Shown: piece by piece, positions 20,189-27,688 of the stretch | Layout: the number at the start of each line of letters is the position of its first letter | Numbering within the stretch: the first letter of the stretch is position 1 | Program-made: the position numbers and the translations under genes | Origin: JAJPHW01 sp963771505 | GTDB lineage: Bacteria; Acidobacteriota; Terriglobia; Terriglobales; Acidobacteriaceae | Assembly: GCA_963771505.1 (NCBI GenBank) | Contig: CAVYTO010000002.1 | Location: 1 to 64,000, forward strand | Direction of reading: 5' to 3' | Length of the DNA: 64,000 bases | The notes under the pieces: model-generated | Database searches by the model: none | The model's input: the letters and a program-made list of their open reading frames with translations, nothing else | Told to the model about the DNA's origin: nothing

Positions 20189-21304
20189 CTATGTCGCCGG
20201 AGGGAATGGCTTCCATGGCTCGGTCAGGTATTGTTGCGGCAGCCGATTAGTGGCATAGCCTCCATCTAGTACGCTCTGGTGAATCAGCGCTCCCTCAGGT
20301 ATCTTGCGTATCCATTTCCCTTGAGGAAAGCACCATGTTCGATCCTCATGCCTGGGATCGTGGCGGGGAAAATATTCCAGCAGCCACCAGGCTTTTACCA
20401 GCGACTCATGAAGCGTTGCTTTAGCGTCAGGTTGGACGTACGGAGGCAAAAACGGGGCCGGAACCGGTAATCGGCCTAGAACGATATTGGCGCGGTTCGG
20501 ATCCAGCTTCAACCCTGCACCTTGCGCCTCAACCAGCATCCATTCCAACGTGACCTTCGAGAGTCCAGCCTCCTTTTCGTCATAGCTACCGCCGACATCC
20601 GCATGCACGCCAGAAAACCAGACCTGCCGGATATCCTGGTTCGGAAGAGCAGGACCCCAGAGGTTAGCCTGAAAGCAACAGCGATGTTCGTGGATGGAGA
20701 TCGCGTGGCGTCCGATACGAATGATTGGGTTTTGCCCGGCGAAAGGTAAGTCAATCGGGGAGTTAATCCAACCATAGGAACTGACGGTGTCCCACAGCCC
20801 GCAAAAATAGACGTCGACCTCGCGCGAGAATGAATACTTAAAATTATCTTCCGTGCTGAAGGTTGGTGTCGTCTGTTTCGCTTCTTTGGTGCGCTGGGCG
20901 TACAACCGCAAAATGTAGGGGATGAGGCCTTCGTTGCCGCCTTCGAGCAATCCGAAAACGTGAAGCAAGCTGCCAATCGCGCGGGCGGTGTACGCGCCGC
21001 GACTGAAGCCGAAAAGAAAAAGTTGGTCGCCAGCCTCGAACTTGTCCATTAGGTAGCGATAAGCGTCGGCAACGTTGTCGAGCAGTCCTGACCCGAAGCC
21101 GAGGCCCTTGGCGCGCGTCCATTCCTTCTCGAGGCGCGTTCGCGCCGTCGGCGCACCCATCGTGCCCACGCCGGGATGATAGTAGGCAATCTGCGTGGGG
21201 CCGATGTCGAGGGTGTTGTAGAGCTTAACGACATTGGAGTCGTTTTCCGGATGGTCAAAGCTGTTTCCGGTGCCATCGCAACAGATGACGATGTTTTTCG
21301 GCAT
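20189..21304 (-). CDS. DUF2235 alpha/beta hydrolase
   Basis: 371 residues. It begins NIVICCDGTGNSFD and carries the nucleophile elbow GFSRGA with S101 and the acid-containing motif VWFSGVHADVGGSY. These are hallmarks of DUF2235, the fold shared with Tle1-type phospholipase effectors of type VI secretion. No VgrG, PAAR or immunity gene is nearby and there is no signal peptide, so a secreted-toxin role is not supported here. A housekeeping lipase/esterase is equally possible. Confidence 0.85.
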   Translation of the reverse strand: MPKNIVICCDGTGNSFDHPENDSNVVKLYNTLDIGPTQIAYYHPGVGTMGAPTARTRLEKEWTRAKGLGFGSGLLDNVADAYRYLMDKFEAGDQLFLFGFSRGAYTARAIGSLLHVFGLLEGGNEGLIPYILRLYAQRTKEAKQTTPTFSTEDNFKYSFSREVDVYFCGLWDTVSSYGWINSPIDLPFAGQNPIIRIGRHAISIHEHRCCFQANLWGPALPNQDIRQVWFSGVHADVGGSYDEKEAGLSKVTLEWMLVEAQGAGLKLDPNRANIVLGRLPVPAPFLPPYVQPDAKATLHESLVKAWWLLEYFPRHDPRHEDRTWCFPQGKWIRKIPEGALIHQSVLDGGYATNRLPQQYLTEPWKPFPPAT

Positions 21305-21780
21305 TCTTCACCTCGAAACGAATGAGGCCAAGGATTGTGAGATTATCGGAGCCATTTGACCACAGTTCGGGCCGAATCGAACATCGGTATTTCGGGTATT
21401 TCGGGGTTCGCCTTGCGTACGGCTGTTCTTTTCTGTTTGGGTTTGAAAAGGCTTGGTCAACTAAAAAAGTGACGGCGATGTGGCGGCGCACTGCTAACCC
21501 ATTGTGATAAAAGGGAAGACCACACGAGTAAGAATCGGGGTTTTCCTTGCACGGGATACAGCATCATCCGAATTGATTGAAAAACGAGTTCGAGTTAACT
21601 TGTCTGCAACGGGAGAGTCCGCTGGTTAATTTTTGACGAGCGCCAACGTCACGAACCAGGTTAAGGACTGAAGGCTTCACAAGTTTAAGTCGAACGAAAC
21701 GCCAGCATTCCTAGTTGCTGGCGTTTTTGTTTTTAAGTCGAGTGCCAGCGAAAGACTCGTGAGATGACACCACAAAGTTA
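21305..21780. other. Intergenic region left of the tRNA-Ser element
   Basis: No gene seen. It contains one strong intrinsic terminator (21698-21735) with no recognisable gene ahead of it on that strand. Confidence 0.5.
21698..21735 (+). terminator. Rho-independent terminator
   Basis: AACGCCAGCA (21698-21707) and TGCTGGCGTT (21716-21725) form a perfect 10-bp stem with an 8-nt loop, followed by TTTGTTTTT. It lies 45 bases before the left attachment repeat. No coding sequence upstream on this strand explains it, so it may end a small RNA or a lost gene. Confidence 0.75.
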
Positions 21781-21804
21781 ATGGCGGAGAGGGTGGGATT
21801 TGAA
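21781..21804. repeat. Left attachment repeat (attL)
   Basis: ATGGCGGAGAGGGTGGG plus seven more bases, identical over 24 bp to 24305-24328, which is the T-arm to CCA end of tRNA-Ser. Immediately beyond the repeat the sequence diverges and no rest of a tRNA follows. Confidence 0.85.
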
Positions 21805-21883
21805 AACACCTCGAAACCGCAACTCAACAACTTACAGGGCGTTGGATGGCATTCTAAACCGTGTAAGGCAGTGCAAGTATTTC

Positions 21884-21905
21884 TTAACGGCACGTTAATG
21901 GCAGG
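21884..21905. repeat. Left arm-type tandem repeat
   Basis: TTAACGGCACG and TTAATGGCAGG in direct tandem with an 11-base period, 80 bases inside attL. They match the pair at the right end, as expected for integrase arm-binding sites. Confidence 0.6.
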
Positions 21906-22347
21906 TGCAACACGAGCAAGAGTTTTCACTCGCACGGTTTTAATTTTCGCGTGAGTGGAGTTAGGACTACCATCCGCCAGCGGCTGAGTTCGGGCAACGG
22001 TGATTTGGTCGCGGGCGGGGATGGACCTTGGAAGGTGGTCGAAAAACTAAAGACTGGATCGATCGCGGAGTCTGCGCGGTCGCAATTAGTGATTGCGGAA
22101 CGCCAACATTTGAAAATTCGAATAGCGACAATACAAACCAAGACCCCATGAAGTTACTTTATGATGCTGAGCAATGCCAGGCGCAAGCCGCCGCTTCAGG
22201 CAGTCCGGCAAATTGTTCCAGTGCAGGTTGGAACAATGTTCAACGCTCTAATTTTTTTCAGAATTGGGCGTGCCAAAAAGCTTTCGAATGTCTCTGGATG
22301 CTACATCGCCACAATGAACGCATCGACGGATTTAGTTGGAGGAACAT
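21906..22347. other. Left part of the element without recognisable gene
   Basis: Short open frames only. One GTG-started 66-codon frame (21951-22151, + strand) and a frame through 22148-22414 have no recognisable features and no good ribosome sites. Confidence 0.4.
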
Positions 22348-22845
22348 GTGTCAACAACATCGCCTAATTCGACGTCACGGATTCGTAAAATCTTGCGCAC
22401 AGCCGTTGTACTGATAGCTGGTATTTTCCTGTCGCAGTTGTGTTCGGGTGTCATTGCCGCCGCGCTGATCCCAAATCTTGATTCAATTGTCGTGCACCGA
22501 TACAATCCGGGCTTGCATGCTGGTGTTGCTGTGAGTCCACAAGAAATTTCGCGGGGCATATTCATGTTACGGCTGGTTGCGAATCCTTTAGCAGGTATGG
22601 TGGTTGGCGCTTTTGTCGGTTTCTTTCAGAAGTCCAAACCTATCCTTATTGCAATTCTATGTTGGGTTCCTGGAATCTTGCTCTTCAATTCAGGAACAAG
22701 CTTACTACGAGCCCGATTGTCAGAATCAATTCAGTCCGTTGGAGGTGAGCTTTTGACGATTCTTTGTTGCGCCTTAACAGCGAGTGTAGTCTGGCATCTA
22801 CGCCAACATGGTTCCAAATCAAGGCCAAAGTTTTCAAGAGTATAG
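22348..22845 (+). CDS. Small polytopic membrane protein, element cargo
   Basis: 165 residues with about four hydrophobic segments (TAVVLIAGIFLSQLCSGVIA; ANPLAGMVVGAFVGFF; PILIAILCWVPGILLF; LLTILCCALTASVVW). The GTG at 22348 is chosen because GGAGG lies 5 nt ahead. A TTG at 22336 is the alternative. No family recognised. Its AT content appears higher than in the surrounding genes, as expected for acquired DNA. Confidence 0.6.
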   Translation: MSTTSPNSTSRIRKILRTAVVLIAGIFLSQLCSGVIAAALIPNLDSIVVHRYNPGLHAGVAVSPQEISRGIFMLRLVANPLAGMVVGAFVGFFQKSKPILIAILCWVPGILLFNSGTSLLRARLSESIQSVGGELLTILCCALTASVVWHLRQHGSKSRPKFSRV

Positions 22846-22989
22846 GGCGTGCCTCTACCAACTCCTTGCGCGGTTCCATAGAACGATTCGTCGGAATTGT
22901 CGCGGGGCTGGTGCCGCTGCAGGTGCAGGCGGGTTCGTTGTGTACGACATTGCTCAGATTGAGGAGGGTTCCCTCTCGCCCGTAGTGGC

Positions 22990-23241
22990 TCAAGTTGAAC
23001 TCGAAGGTCGCCGGAATTTGTTGAGGGTCAGCAACACAAGGTAGGCGATCAGTCCGTAAGTCACAGCGTTGGCTAACCCTATAAAGAGGCTTGAGTGGAA
23101 AAGTAACCATCCCGGAGAAAAAATGGCATAAACGACCATACCCGTATATTCAGGGCGGTAGTGCTTCCAGATAATCAGGAAAGTCCACAGATCGTGAACG
23201 TGGTATCCAACGACCGCCGCTAGCAAAACCCAGAACCTCAT
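22990..23241 (-). CDS. Small membrane protein, element cargo
   Basis: 83 residues with three hydrophobic stretches (FWVLLAAVVGYHVHDLW; GMVVYAIFSPGWLLF; VTYGLIAYLVLL). ATG 23241 has a GGGAG site 9 nt ahead; the longer frame to 23358 adds a polar leader without features. Antisense to its neighbours. No family recognised. Confidence 0.55.
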   Translation of the reverse strand: MRFWVLLAAVVGYHVHDLWTFLIIWKHYRPEYTGMVVYAIFSPGWLLFHSSLFIGLANAVTYGLIAYLVLLTLNKFRRPSSST

Positions 23242-23375
23242 GTCGTCGCTCCCGCTGCTTTCGTCTCCAATAGTCCCACCGATTCTTCCACACTCCAAAC
23301 ATGATTGGCCAGCCCACGTTCCATCGCGGGGCTCAGCCACTACCCAAATCGCCCGCATTTGCTAGTATCGAAAAT

Positions 23376-23699
23376 ATGGATGCAATTTCAGCTATTGGCA
23401 CCGTCGGAACAATCGTGTTTGGCGTTCTATCGTTGTATCAGTGGAACGCGCTCACGGCGATGAAACGGGCGATCCGGGCACACGCGCAAACCTCATACAA
23501 TACCCTGTGGAGTGTCGGCAACGAGATGGAACAGGCACTCAAGAACACTACGTTGGACTCTGAAACTATGCGACGTTGCTCTGCCGCTAACGCAACATCA
23601 ATGGCAGCACGCCACGAAGTCATCAATTTCGGACGGGAGTATGCAGCGTTCGCACCCAAGTACGAGCAGGGATGGAACCCCGACCACCTTACAAAGTAA
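23376..23699 (+). CDS. Small membrane-anchored protein, element cargo
   Basis: 107 residues. An N-terminal membrane helix (ISAIGTVGTIVFGVLSLYQW) is followed by a soluble part with two short helices (ALTAMKRAIRAHAQTSYNTL). ATG 23376 is favoured because the protein then starts right at the membrane helix. This helix-plus-short-cytosolic-domain layout is seen in many small proteins; no function assigned. Confidence 0.5.
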   Translation: MDAISAIGTVGTIVFGVLSLYQWNALTAMKRAIRAHAQTSYNTLWSVGNEMEQALKNTTLDSETMRRCSAANATSMAARHEVINFGREYAAFAPKYEQGWNPDHLTK

Positions 23700-23842
23700 A
23701 ACGGTTGACAAACGGAGCCGTTCAAACCTTGTCTTACACCAGCGAAGCGAGGAATCCGCTTTTTATATCGGTACTGCGAGTCGTACAACTGTATGGCGAA
23801 GGCAGACGTATAAGGTAACTGCGAGGACGAGCACCGCTCCTA

Positions 23843-24289
23843 TTGCCCATTTGTTCCCGGCAGAATGTGGACGATGTCAAAACCGACAAATCGCGAAAGC
23901 TAATCACCGTCAGCGCCGATACGCTCACGCTGTTGGCAGCGTGGAAGCAATCTACCCAGTTCGCAGAAGGCGCTGACTGGATATTCGCATCGCCCGTTCA
24001 ACTGGGCCGGCTGCCAGGTCTTACCCTCATGTTCTGAAAATTTTCAGGCGTGCAGGGAAGGATGCTGGCATCGGACCCGTTACTCCGCACGCAATGCGCC
24101 CCTACTGCGTCCAGCAACGAGCGGTAAGTGTGGACTTCGATTGGCGTGCAGCAGCAGATGATGCGGCACGCAAGCATCGTCACAACGATGGATACCTACG
24201 GCAGTTGCGTGACGGATGAAATGGTTCAGGCTAACTCGAAAGTGGCTGGCCTCGCTCTTAACGGCAGGTTTAACGGCAGGCGAACCTAG
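23843..24289 (+). pseudogene. Tyrosine recombinase (integrase) C-terminal remnant
   Basis: Frame 2 gives VDDVKTDKSRK...DWIFASPVQLGRLP. Frame 1 gives YPHVLKIFRRAGKDAGIGPV, then TPHAMR (HxxR box). Frame 2 again gives GVQQQMMRHASIVTTMDTYGS, with catalytic His and nucleophile Tyr, and ends GLALNGRFNGRRT. It is therefore broken by a frameshift near 24016-24025. A second break is a segment (about 24099-24133) whose reverse complement encodes the missing HTYRSLLDAVG. The N-terminal half of the enzyme is absent. The stop is 16 bases from the tRNA-Ser end, typical for island integrases. Confidence 0.85.
24258..24280. repeat. Right arm-type tandem repeat
   Basis: TTAACGGCAGG at 24258-24268 and again at 24270-24280, inside the last codons of the integrase and 25 bases from the core repeat. 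Same orientation as the left pair at 21884-21905. Confidence 0.6.
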
Positions 24290-24304
24290 TAACTTATTGA
24301 AAAT

Positions 24305-24328
24305 ATGGCGGAGAGGGTGGGATTTGAA
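24305..24328. repeat. Right attachment repeat (attR) in tRNA-Ser
   Basis: The 24 bases covering the tRNA-Ser CCA end, acceptor 3' strand and T-arm, identical to 21781-21804. The intact tRNA is kept on this side. Confidence 0.85.
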
Positions 24329-24395
24329 CCCACGATACCCGTTAAGGTATGTCCGCTTTCGAGGCGGATCGTTTCAACCACTCACGCACCTCTCC
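24306..24395 (-). tRNA. tRNA-Ser (CGA)
   Basis: A 90-nt class II tRNA with GGAGAGG/CCTCTCC acceptor stem, anticodon stem TCCGC/GCGGA around loop CTCGAAA (anticodon CGA, decoding UCG), a long variable arm (TACCTTAACGGGTA region), T-arm GGGTTCAAATCCC and an encoded CCA at 24306-24308. Its 3' end is the integration target of the element at lower coordinates. Confidence 0.97.
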
Positions 24396-24462
24396 GATTG
24401 GAACCAATGGCTGGTGGCTTGTGGCCAGTGGTCAGTCAAAAAATCCACAAAAAACTCAAAAT

Positions 24463-24981
24463 TCAGATTCGCTTTTCGCGAAAGAATGCTTGCAACATTT
24501 CCGCGCAACGGCCTGCCAAGACTCCCTGCCTCACTTCCATCCGGTGGTTGAGTTGGGGGTGGTTAATGATTTCGAGCACGGACTGCACCGCTCCCGCTTT
24601 TGCGTCCGCCGCGCCGTAAATCAGGCGTTTGATGCGGGCGTGGATGATCGCGCCAGCGCACATTGCGCACGGCTCAATTGTAGCAAACAGCGCGCAATCG
24701 CCCAGGCGATGATTGCCGAGACGGCTCCCGGCTTCGCGCAATGCTACAACTTCCGCGTGGGCTGAAGGATCGCTATCGGTGAGGTTGCGGTTCCAGCCGC
24801 GTCCGATGATTTGTCCTTGATGAACTACGACTGCCCCGACCGGAACTTCACCCGCGTCGAGCGCGCGCTGCGCGGCGCGAAGGGCTTCCTCCATCCAGAT
24901 TTCGTCGGTGTTATGAAACTCGCCCGCTGCTTGGATTCCGTGTGCCTCCCGTGCGTTGGCACTAGTCTTGTTCGCTGCCAT
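24463..24981 (-). CDS. tadA: tRNA-specific adenosine deaminase
   Basis: 172 residues of the cytidine/deoxycytidylate deaminase fold: zinc ligands in HAE (75-77) and PCAMC (104-108), with E77 as proton shuttle. TadA converts A34 to inosine in tRNA-Arg(ACG). It has an N-terminal extension of about 28 residues before the typical start (DEIWMEEALRAAQRAL). It overlaps the upstream gene by 20 bp. Not part of the tad pilus locus despite the shared name. Confidence 0.93.
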   Translation of the reverse strand: MAANKTSANAREAHGIQAAGEFHNTDEIWMEEALRAAQRALDAGEVPVGAVVVHQGQIIGRGWNRNLTDSDPSAHAEVVALREAGSRLGNHRLGDCALFATIEPCAMCAGAIIHARIKRLIYGAADAKAGAVQSVLEIINHPQLNHRMEVRQGVLAGRCAEMLQAFFREKRI

Positions 24982-25924
24982 AAGTGGGGACGCCTTGCTC
25001 GATGAGGAATTGCAGGCGCTGCGCGCGTGGAGCCCAGTCGGATTGAGGGAACTGCGTGAGAATTTTCTGGGTGAGCGTGGTCGCTTTGAATTTTGCGTCG
25101 TCGGACTTTTTCGGCTGCTCGTCCGTTCTGTAGATTTCGATTAGAGCGGCCCGCCGCCAGGCCGCATCGTAGAGTGCTTCCGCGGCGACCGGCGATTGGG
25201 GATGATCCGCCGCAAACTTCTCGTAAATGTCCGCTTCTTTCTCGGGACATTTAGGCTGACCTTGCCAGTCCCCGCAAAGTTTGTTCTCGATCTGGTGAAA
25301 GGCGGCGAGATCGGCCCATTTCGTCCCCGGATATTTCTTGACGACATCGCGCATGAAGCTTTCGTCCATGTGCCCGCGAAGCATGGGGTCTTGTTCCTTG
25401 GCAGAGGGTCGCGACATGATGTCGCTCTTCTCAATCTGCCAGCGGATGTCGGCCGAACGGTAAAGTGACTCGGCTGCCAGTGGCGAAGTGGGGAAGTAGT
25501 CGGCGACGCGGAAATAAAGACGCATAGCGTCCTGGGCTGCGCCGCGGCGTCCGTGGTTGCGGCTGGCCTGATCTTCGGAATCGACGGCTTCGCCATAGAG
25601 AACGCGGTCGCCGTTGGGCGTGTTGCTGCGGACCACTGCTTTATCCTGAAGCCATCCGGTTACGGTTTTCGGCGGAGCGTCTTCCATGTCCGCTTCGTCG
25701 CGCGCGGGCGTGGTGAGAAGAGCTTCGACATGGACCCAGCCGGGAGTGGAGTCGAGCACGATCAGTTCGCGCCCACGATCAACCTCTGCTAGTTTCGCGG
25801 AGTTCGAGTCTGGAGACAGATAGATGGGGACTACGCGGATGGAAGCGGCACGGACCGTCTCCGCCATCGACGGAAGGGAGAGCGCGAATAAAATTGCGCA
25901 CACAAAGGTTGAAAAGATTTTCAT
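24962..25924 (-). CDS. Exported SH3-like/TPR-like protein
   Basis: 320 residues. Signal peptide (KIFSTFVCAILFALSLPSMA), then an SH3-like segment (VVPIYLSPDSNSAKLAEVDRG...GWVHVEA, about 30-95), then helical tetratricopeptide-like pairs with the BamD/YbgF-type pattern (YFRVADYFPTSPLAAESLYR and KFAADHPQSPVAAEALYDAA). A cell-wall or outer-membrane assembly role is possible. It overlaps threonine dehydratase by ATGA and tadA by 20 bp. Confidence 0.72.
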   Translation of the reverse strand: MKIFSTFVCAILFALSLPSMAETVRAASIRVVPIYLSPDSNSAKLAEVDRGRELIVLDSTPGWVHVEALLTTPARDEADMEDAPPKTVTGWLQDKAVVRSNTPNGDRVLYGEAVDSEDQASRNHGRRGAAQDAMRLYFRVADYFPTSPLAAESLYRSADIRWQIEKSDIMSRPSAKEQDPMLRGHMDESFMRDVVKKYPGTKWADLAAFHQIENKLCGDWQGQPKCPEKEADIYEKFAADHPQSPVAAEALYDAAWRRAALIEIYRTDEQPKKSDDAKFKATTLTQKILTQFPQSDWAPRAQRLQFLIEQGVPTYGSEQD

Positions 25925-26901
25925 CTTGCGGCGCTCGCGGTTTCACGCATGATCTCATCCAGCAAGAAGGGATCGACATTGCCGCCGCTAATGACGGCGA
26001 CATTGATGTTCGCTTTGGGTAACTGATCGGCGTGGAATAGAAATGCGGCGACGGCGACCGCTCCGCTGGGCTCTGCGACTGTCTTTGGGTTGTGGGCGAG
26101 TTGCCGCATGGCTTGGCGAATCTCGTCTTCGGTGACGGCGACGATGTCGTCCACGTACTTCCTGATGTGCTCGAAATTGATTGCGCCGATACTTTGGGTG
26201 CGCAGACCATCGGCGGATGTGCGAGAAACCTGGTCGGCAGGGAAGTGAACAATCTCGCCCCGGCGCAGACTGGCTTGCGCATCGGCTGCAAGCTCCGGTT
26301 CGACGCCGATCACGTTCACCGACGGCTCGCTTAACTTGATGGCAGTGGCAATGCCGCTTAACATCCCGCCGCCGCCGACGGGTGCGAGCACGGTTTGAAC
26401 GTTGGGTAAGTCTTCGAGGATTTCCAGTCCCATGGTGCCTTGTCCGGCGATGATGTGTTCGTCATTGTAAGGCGGCACGATCACATAGCCGTGCTCCGCC
26501 GCGAGCTCTTCAGCTTTCACCTGGCGCTCAAGGCTGCCGGGGCCGACGGTGACAATCTCCGCCCCTAACGCGGCGGTGGCGTCGCGCTTGACCGCAGGCG
26601 CGTTGTTCGGCATCACGATCACGGCCTTTACTCCAAGAGCTCGTGCAGCATAGGCCACGCCTTGCGCGTGGTTGCCACTGGAGTACGTGATGACTCCGCG
26701 CGCTTGTTCGACTTTAGAGAGCGAGGCGATTTTGTTGTAGGCTCCACGCAGTTTGAAGGCGCCGATGGGCTGAAGGTTTTCCGGCTTCAAGAACAGTTGG
26801 CGGGAGTCGCCGGATTGCAATGGAAATTCAATGAGTTTGGTGCGGGCGGCAACGCCCTCGATACGTCCCTGCGCGTCGCGAAGATCGGTCAAGGAGATCA
26901 T
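25921..26901 (-). CDS. ilvA: Threonine dehydratase / serine racemase-type PLP enzyme
   Basis: 326 residues, catalytic domain only. The PLP lysine is K50 in GAFKLRGAYN. The phosphate-binding and substrate loops are SSGNHAQG (74-81) and GGGGM. There is no C-terminal ACT-like regulatory domain, so this is the short (catabolic, TdcB-like) form that deaminates threonine or serine. A serine racemase activity cannot be excluded. A TATAAT box lies on the minus strand at 26914-26919. First gene of a three-gene overlapping run. Confidence 0.85.
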   Translation of the reverse strand: MISLTDLRDAQGRIEGVAARTKLIEFPLQSGDSRQLFLKPENLQPIGAFKLRGAYNKIASLSKVEQARGVITYSSGNHAQGVAYAARALGVKAVIVMPNNAPAVKRDATAALGAEIVTVGPGSLERQVKAEELAAEHGYVIVPPYNDEHIIAGQGTMGLEILEDLPNVQTVLAPVGGGGMLSGIATAIKLSEPSVNVIGVEPELAADAQASLRRGEIVHFPADQVSRTSADGLRTQSIGAINFEHIRKYVDDIVAVTEDEIRQAMRQLAHNPKTVAEPSGAVAVAAFLFHADQLPKANINVAVISGGNVDPFLLDEIMRETASAAR

Positions 26902-26984
26902 TAAGCAGCAACCATTATAGAAGGGTTACCGAGGTGCAAAAGATCCCATTCTCCGAACGCTACAGATTGAGGCTCAAGGAACTG

Positions 26985-27017
26985 TTGACATAATGATGCC
27001 GTTATCGGTAGCATCAT
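26985..27017 (+). promoter_or_regulatory. vapBC promoter with palindromic operator
   Basis: TTGACA (26985-26990) is a perfect -35 box. ATGATGC (26993-26999) and GCATCAT (27011-27017) form a perfect 7-bp inverted repeat spanning the -10 region (TAGCAT, 27009-27014). VapB-VapC complexes usually bind such palindromes to repress their own operon. Confidence 0.5.
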
Positions 27018-27020
27018 GAT

Positions 27021-27263
27021 GTGCGAACCACCCTGACCTTAGAAGACGATGTTGCCGCGCAACTCACAAAGGAAGCGCGAAAGTCTGGAGAATCCTTCAA
27101 ACACGTTGTGAATCATTTCCTTCGATTAGGGCTGACGAAATCAAAGCAGCTCACGGCGAAGCCGTTTGTGGTTAAGCCCTGGGGATTGCGTCCACTTGAA
27201 GGATACAGCTTTGACAATGTGGAGGAACTGATTGAGGCTTTGGAAGGGCCGTATCACAAGTGA
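27021..27263 (+). CDS. vapB: VapB-type antitoxin (ribbon-helix-helix)
   Basis: 80 residues. The N-terminus RTTLTLEDDVAAQLTKEARK is the ribbon-helix-helix DNA-binding pattern, and the C-terminal half is the toxin-wrapping part. The GTG start at 27021 lies only 6 bases after the operator, so the message may be nearly leaderless. Its stop overlaps the vapC start (GTGA). Confidence 0.82.
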   Translation: MRTTLTLEDDVAAQLTKEARKSGESFKHVVNHFLRLGLTKSKQLTAKPFVVKPWGLRPLEGYSFDNVEELIEALEGPYHK

Positions 27264-27688
27264 TCGTTCTGGATGCAAACATCCTGCTCTACGCGTATGG
27301 GATCGCTTCGCCCCAGCATGAAAAGGCGCGGAGATGCGTCGAAACATTGTTTTCCGGAACCGATCCGGTCGGACTGCCTTGGCAGACCGTCGTGGCGTTC
27401 CTCCGCATCAGCACGAATGTCAGGCTTCCCGGAAGCCGGAGCATTCGCACGGCGGTTGAGGAGGTCGAGGAATGGTTGAAACAACCCAGCGTTCGAGTCC
27501 TCGCTCCCGGTGAAGGTTACTGGCGATTGCTCCGCAAGATGGTCGAAGAAGGGCAGGCTTCGGGACCGTTAGCGACTGACGCTGCGATCGCGGCTCTAGC
27601 ACTTGAAAATGGAGCAGTGCTCTACACCGCTGACCGGGATTTTGCGCGTTTTCCAGGGCTGCGTTGGGCAAACCCGCTGGTTGATTGA
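27260..27688 (+). CDS. vapC: VapC-type PIN-domain toxin ribonuclease
   Basis: 142 residues. The PIN acidic residues are D5 (VLDANILLYA), D107 (ATDAAIAALA) and D125/D127 (TADRDF). The usual second acidic residue is replaced within WQTVVAFLRISTN, a pattern that occurs in one VapC subgroup. Metal-dependent RNA cleavage is expected, neutralised by the upstream VapB. GTG start. Confidence 0.85.
   Translation: MIVLDANILLYAYGIASPQHEKARRCVETLFSGTDPVGLPWQTVVAFLRISTNVRLPGSRSIRTAVEEVEEWLKQPSVRVLAPGEGYWRLLRKMVEEGQASGPLATDAAIAALALENGAVLYTADRDFARFPGLRWANPLVD

Larger units (their letters stand above)
21781..24328. mobile_element. Degraded integrative element in tRNA-Ser
   Basis: A perfect 24-bp direct repeat of the tRNA-Ser 3' end bounds about 2.5 kb (21781-21804 and 24305-24328). 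An integrase pseudogene lies at the tRNA end and reads toward it, the standard layout of tyrosine-recombinase islands. Tandem TTAACGGCAGG-like repeats lie inside both ends. Cargo: two small membrane proteins and one anchored protein, all of unknown function. The broken integrase means it can no longer move by itself. Confidence 0.8.

Noticed and set aside
20189..21304. DUF2235 as a type VI secretion effector
   Set aside because: No VgrG, PAAR, adaptor or immunity gene is adjacent; only the fold is supported.
24134..24148. Minus-strand TPIEV next to the inverted HTYRSLLDAVG, suggesting a larger inversion
   Set aside because: The plus strand already reads TSIGV, an acceptable variant at that point; the minus-strand likeness comes from the near-palindromic sequence ACTTCGATTGGCGT.
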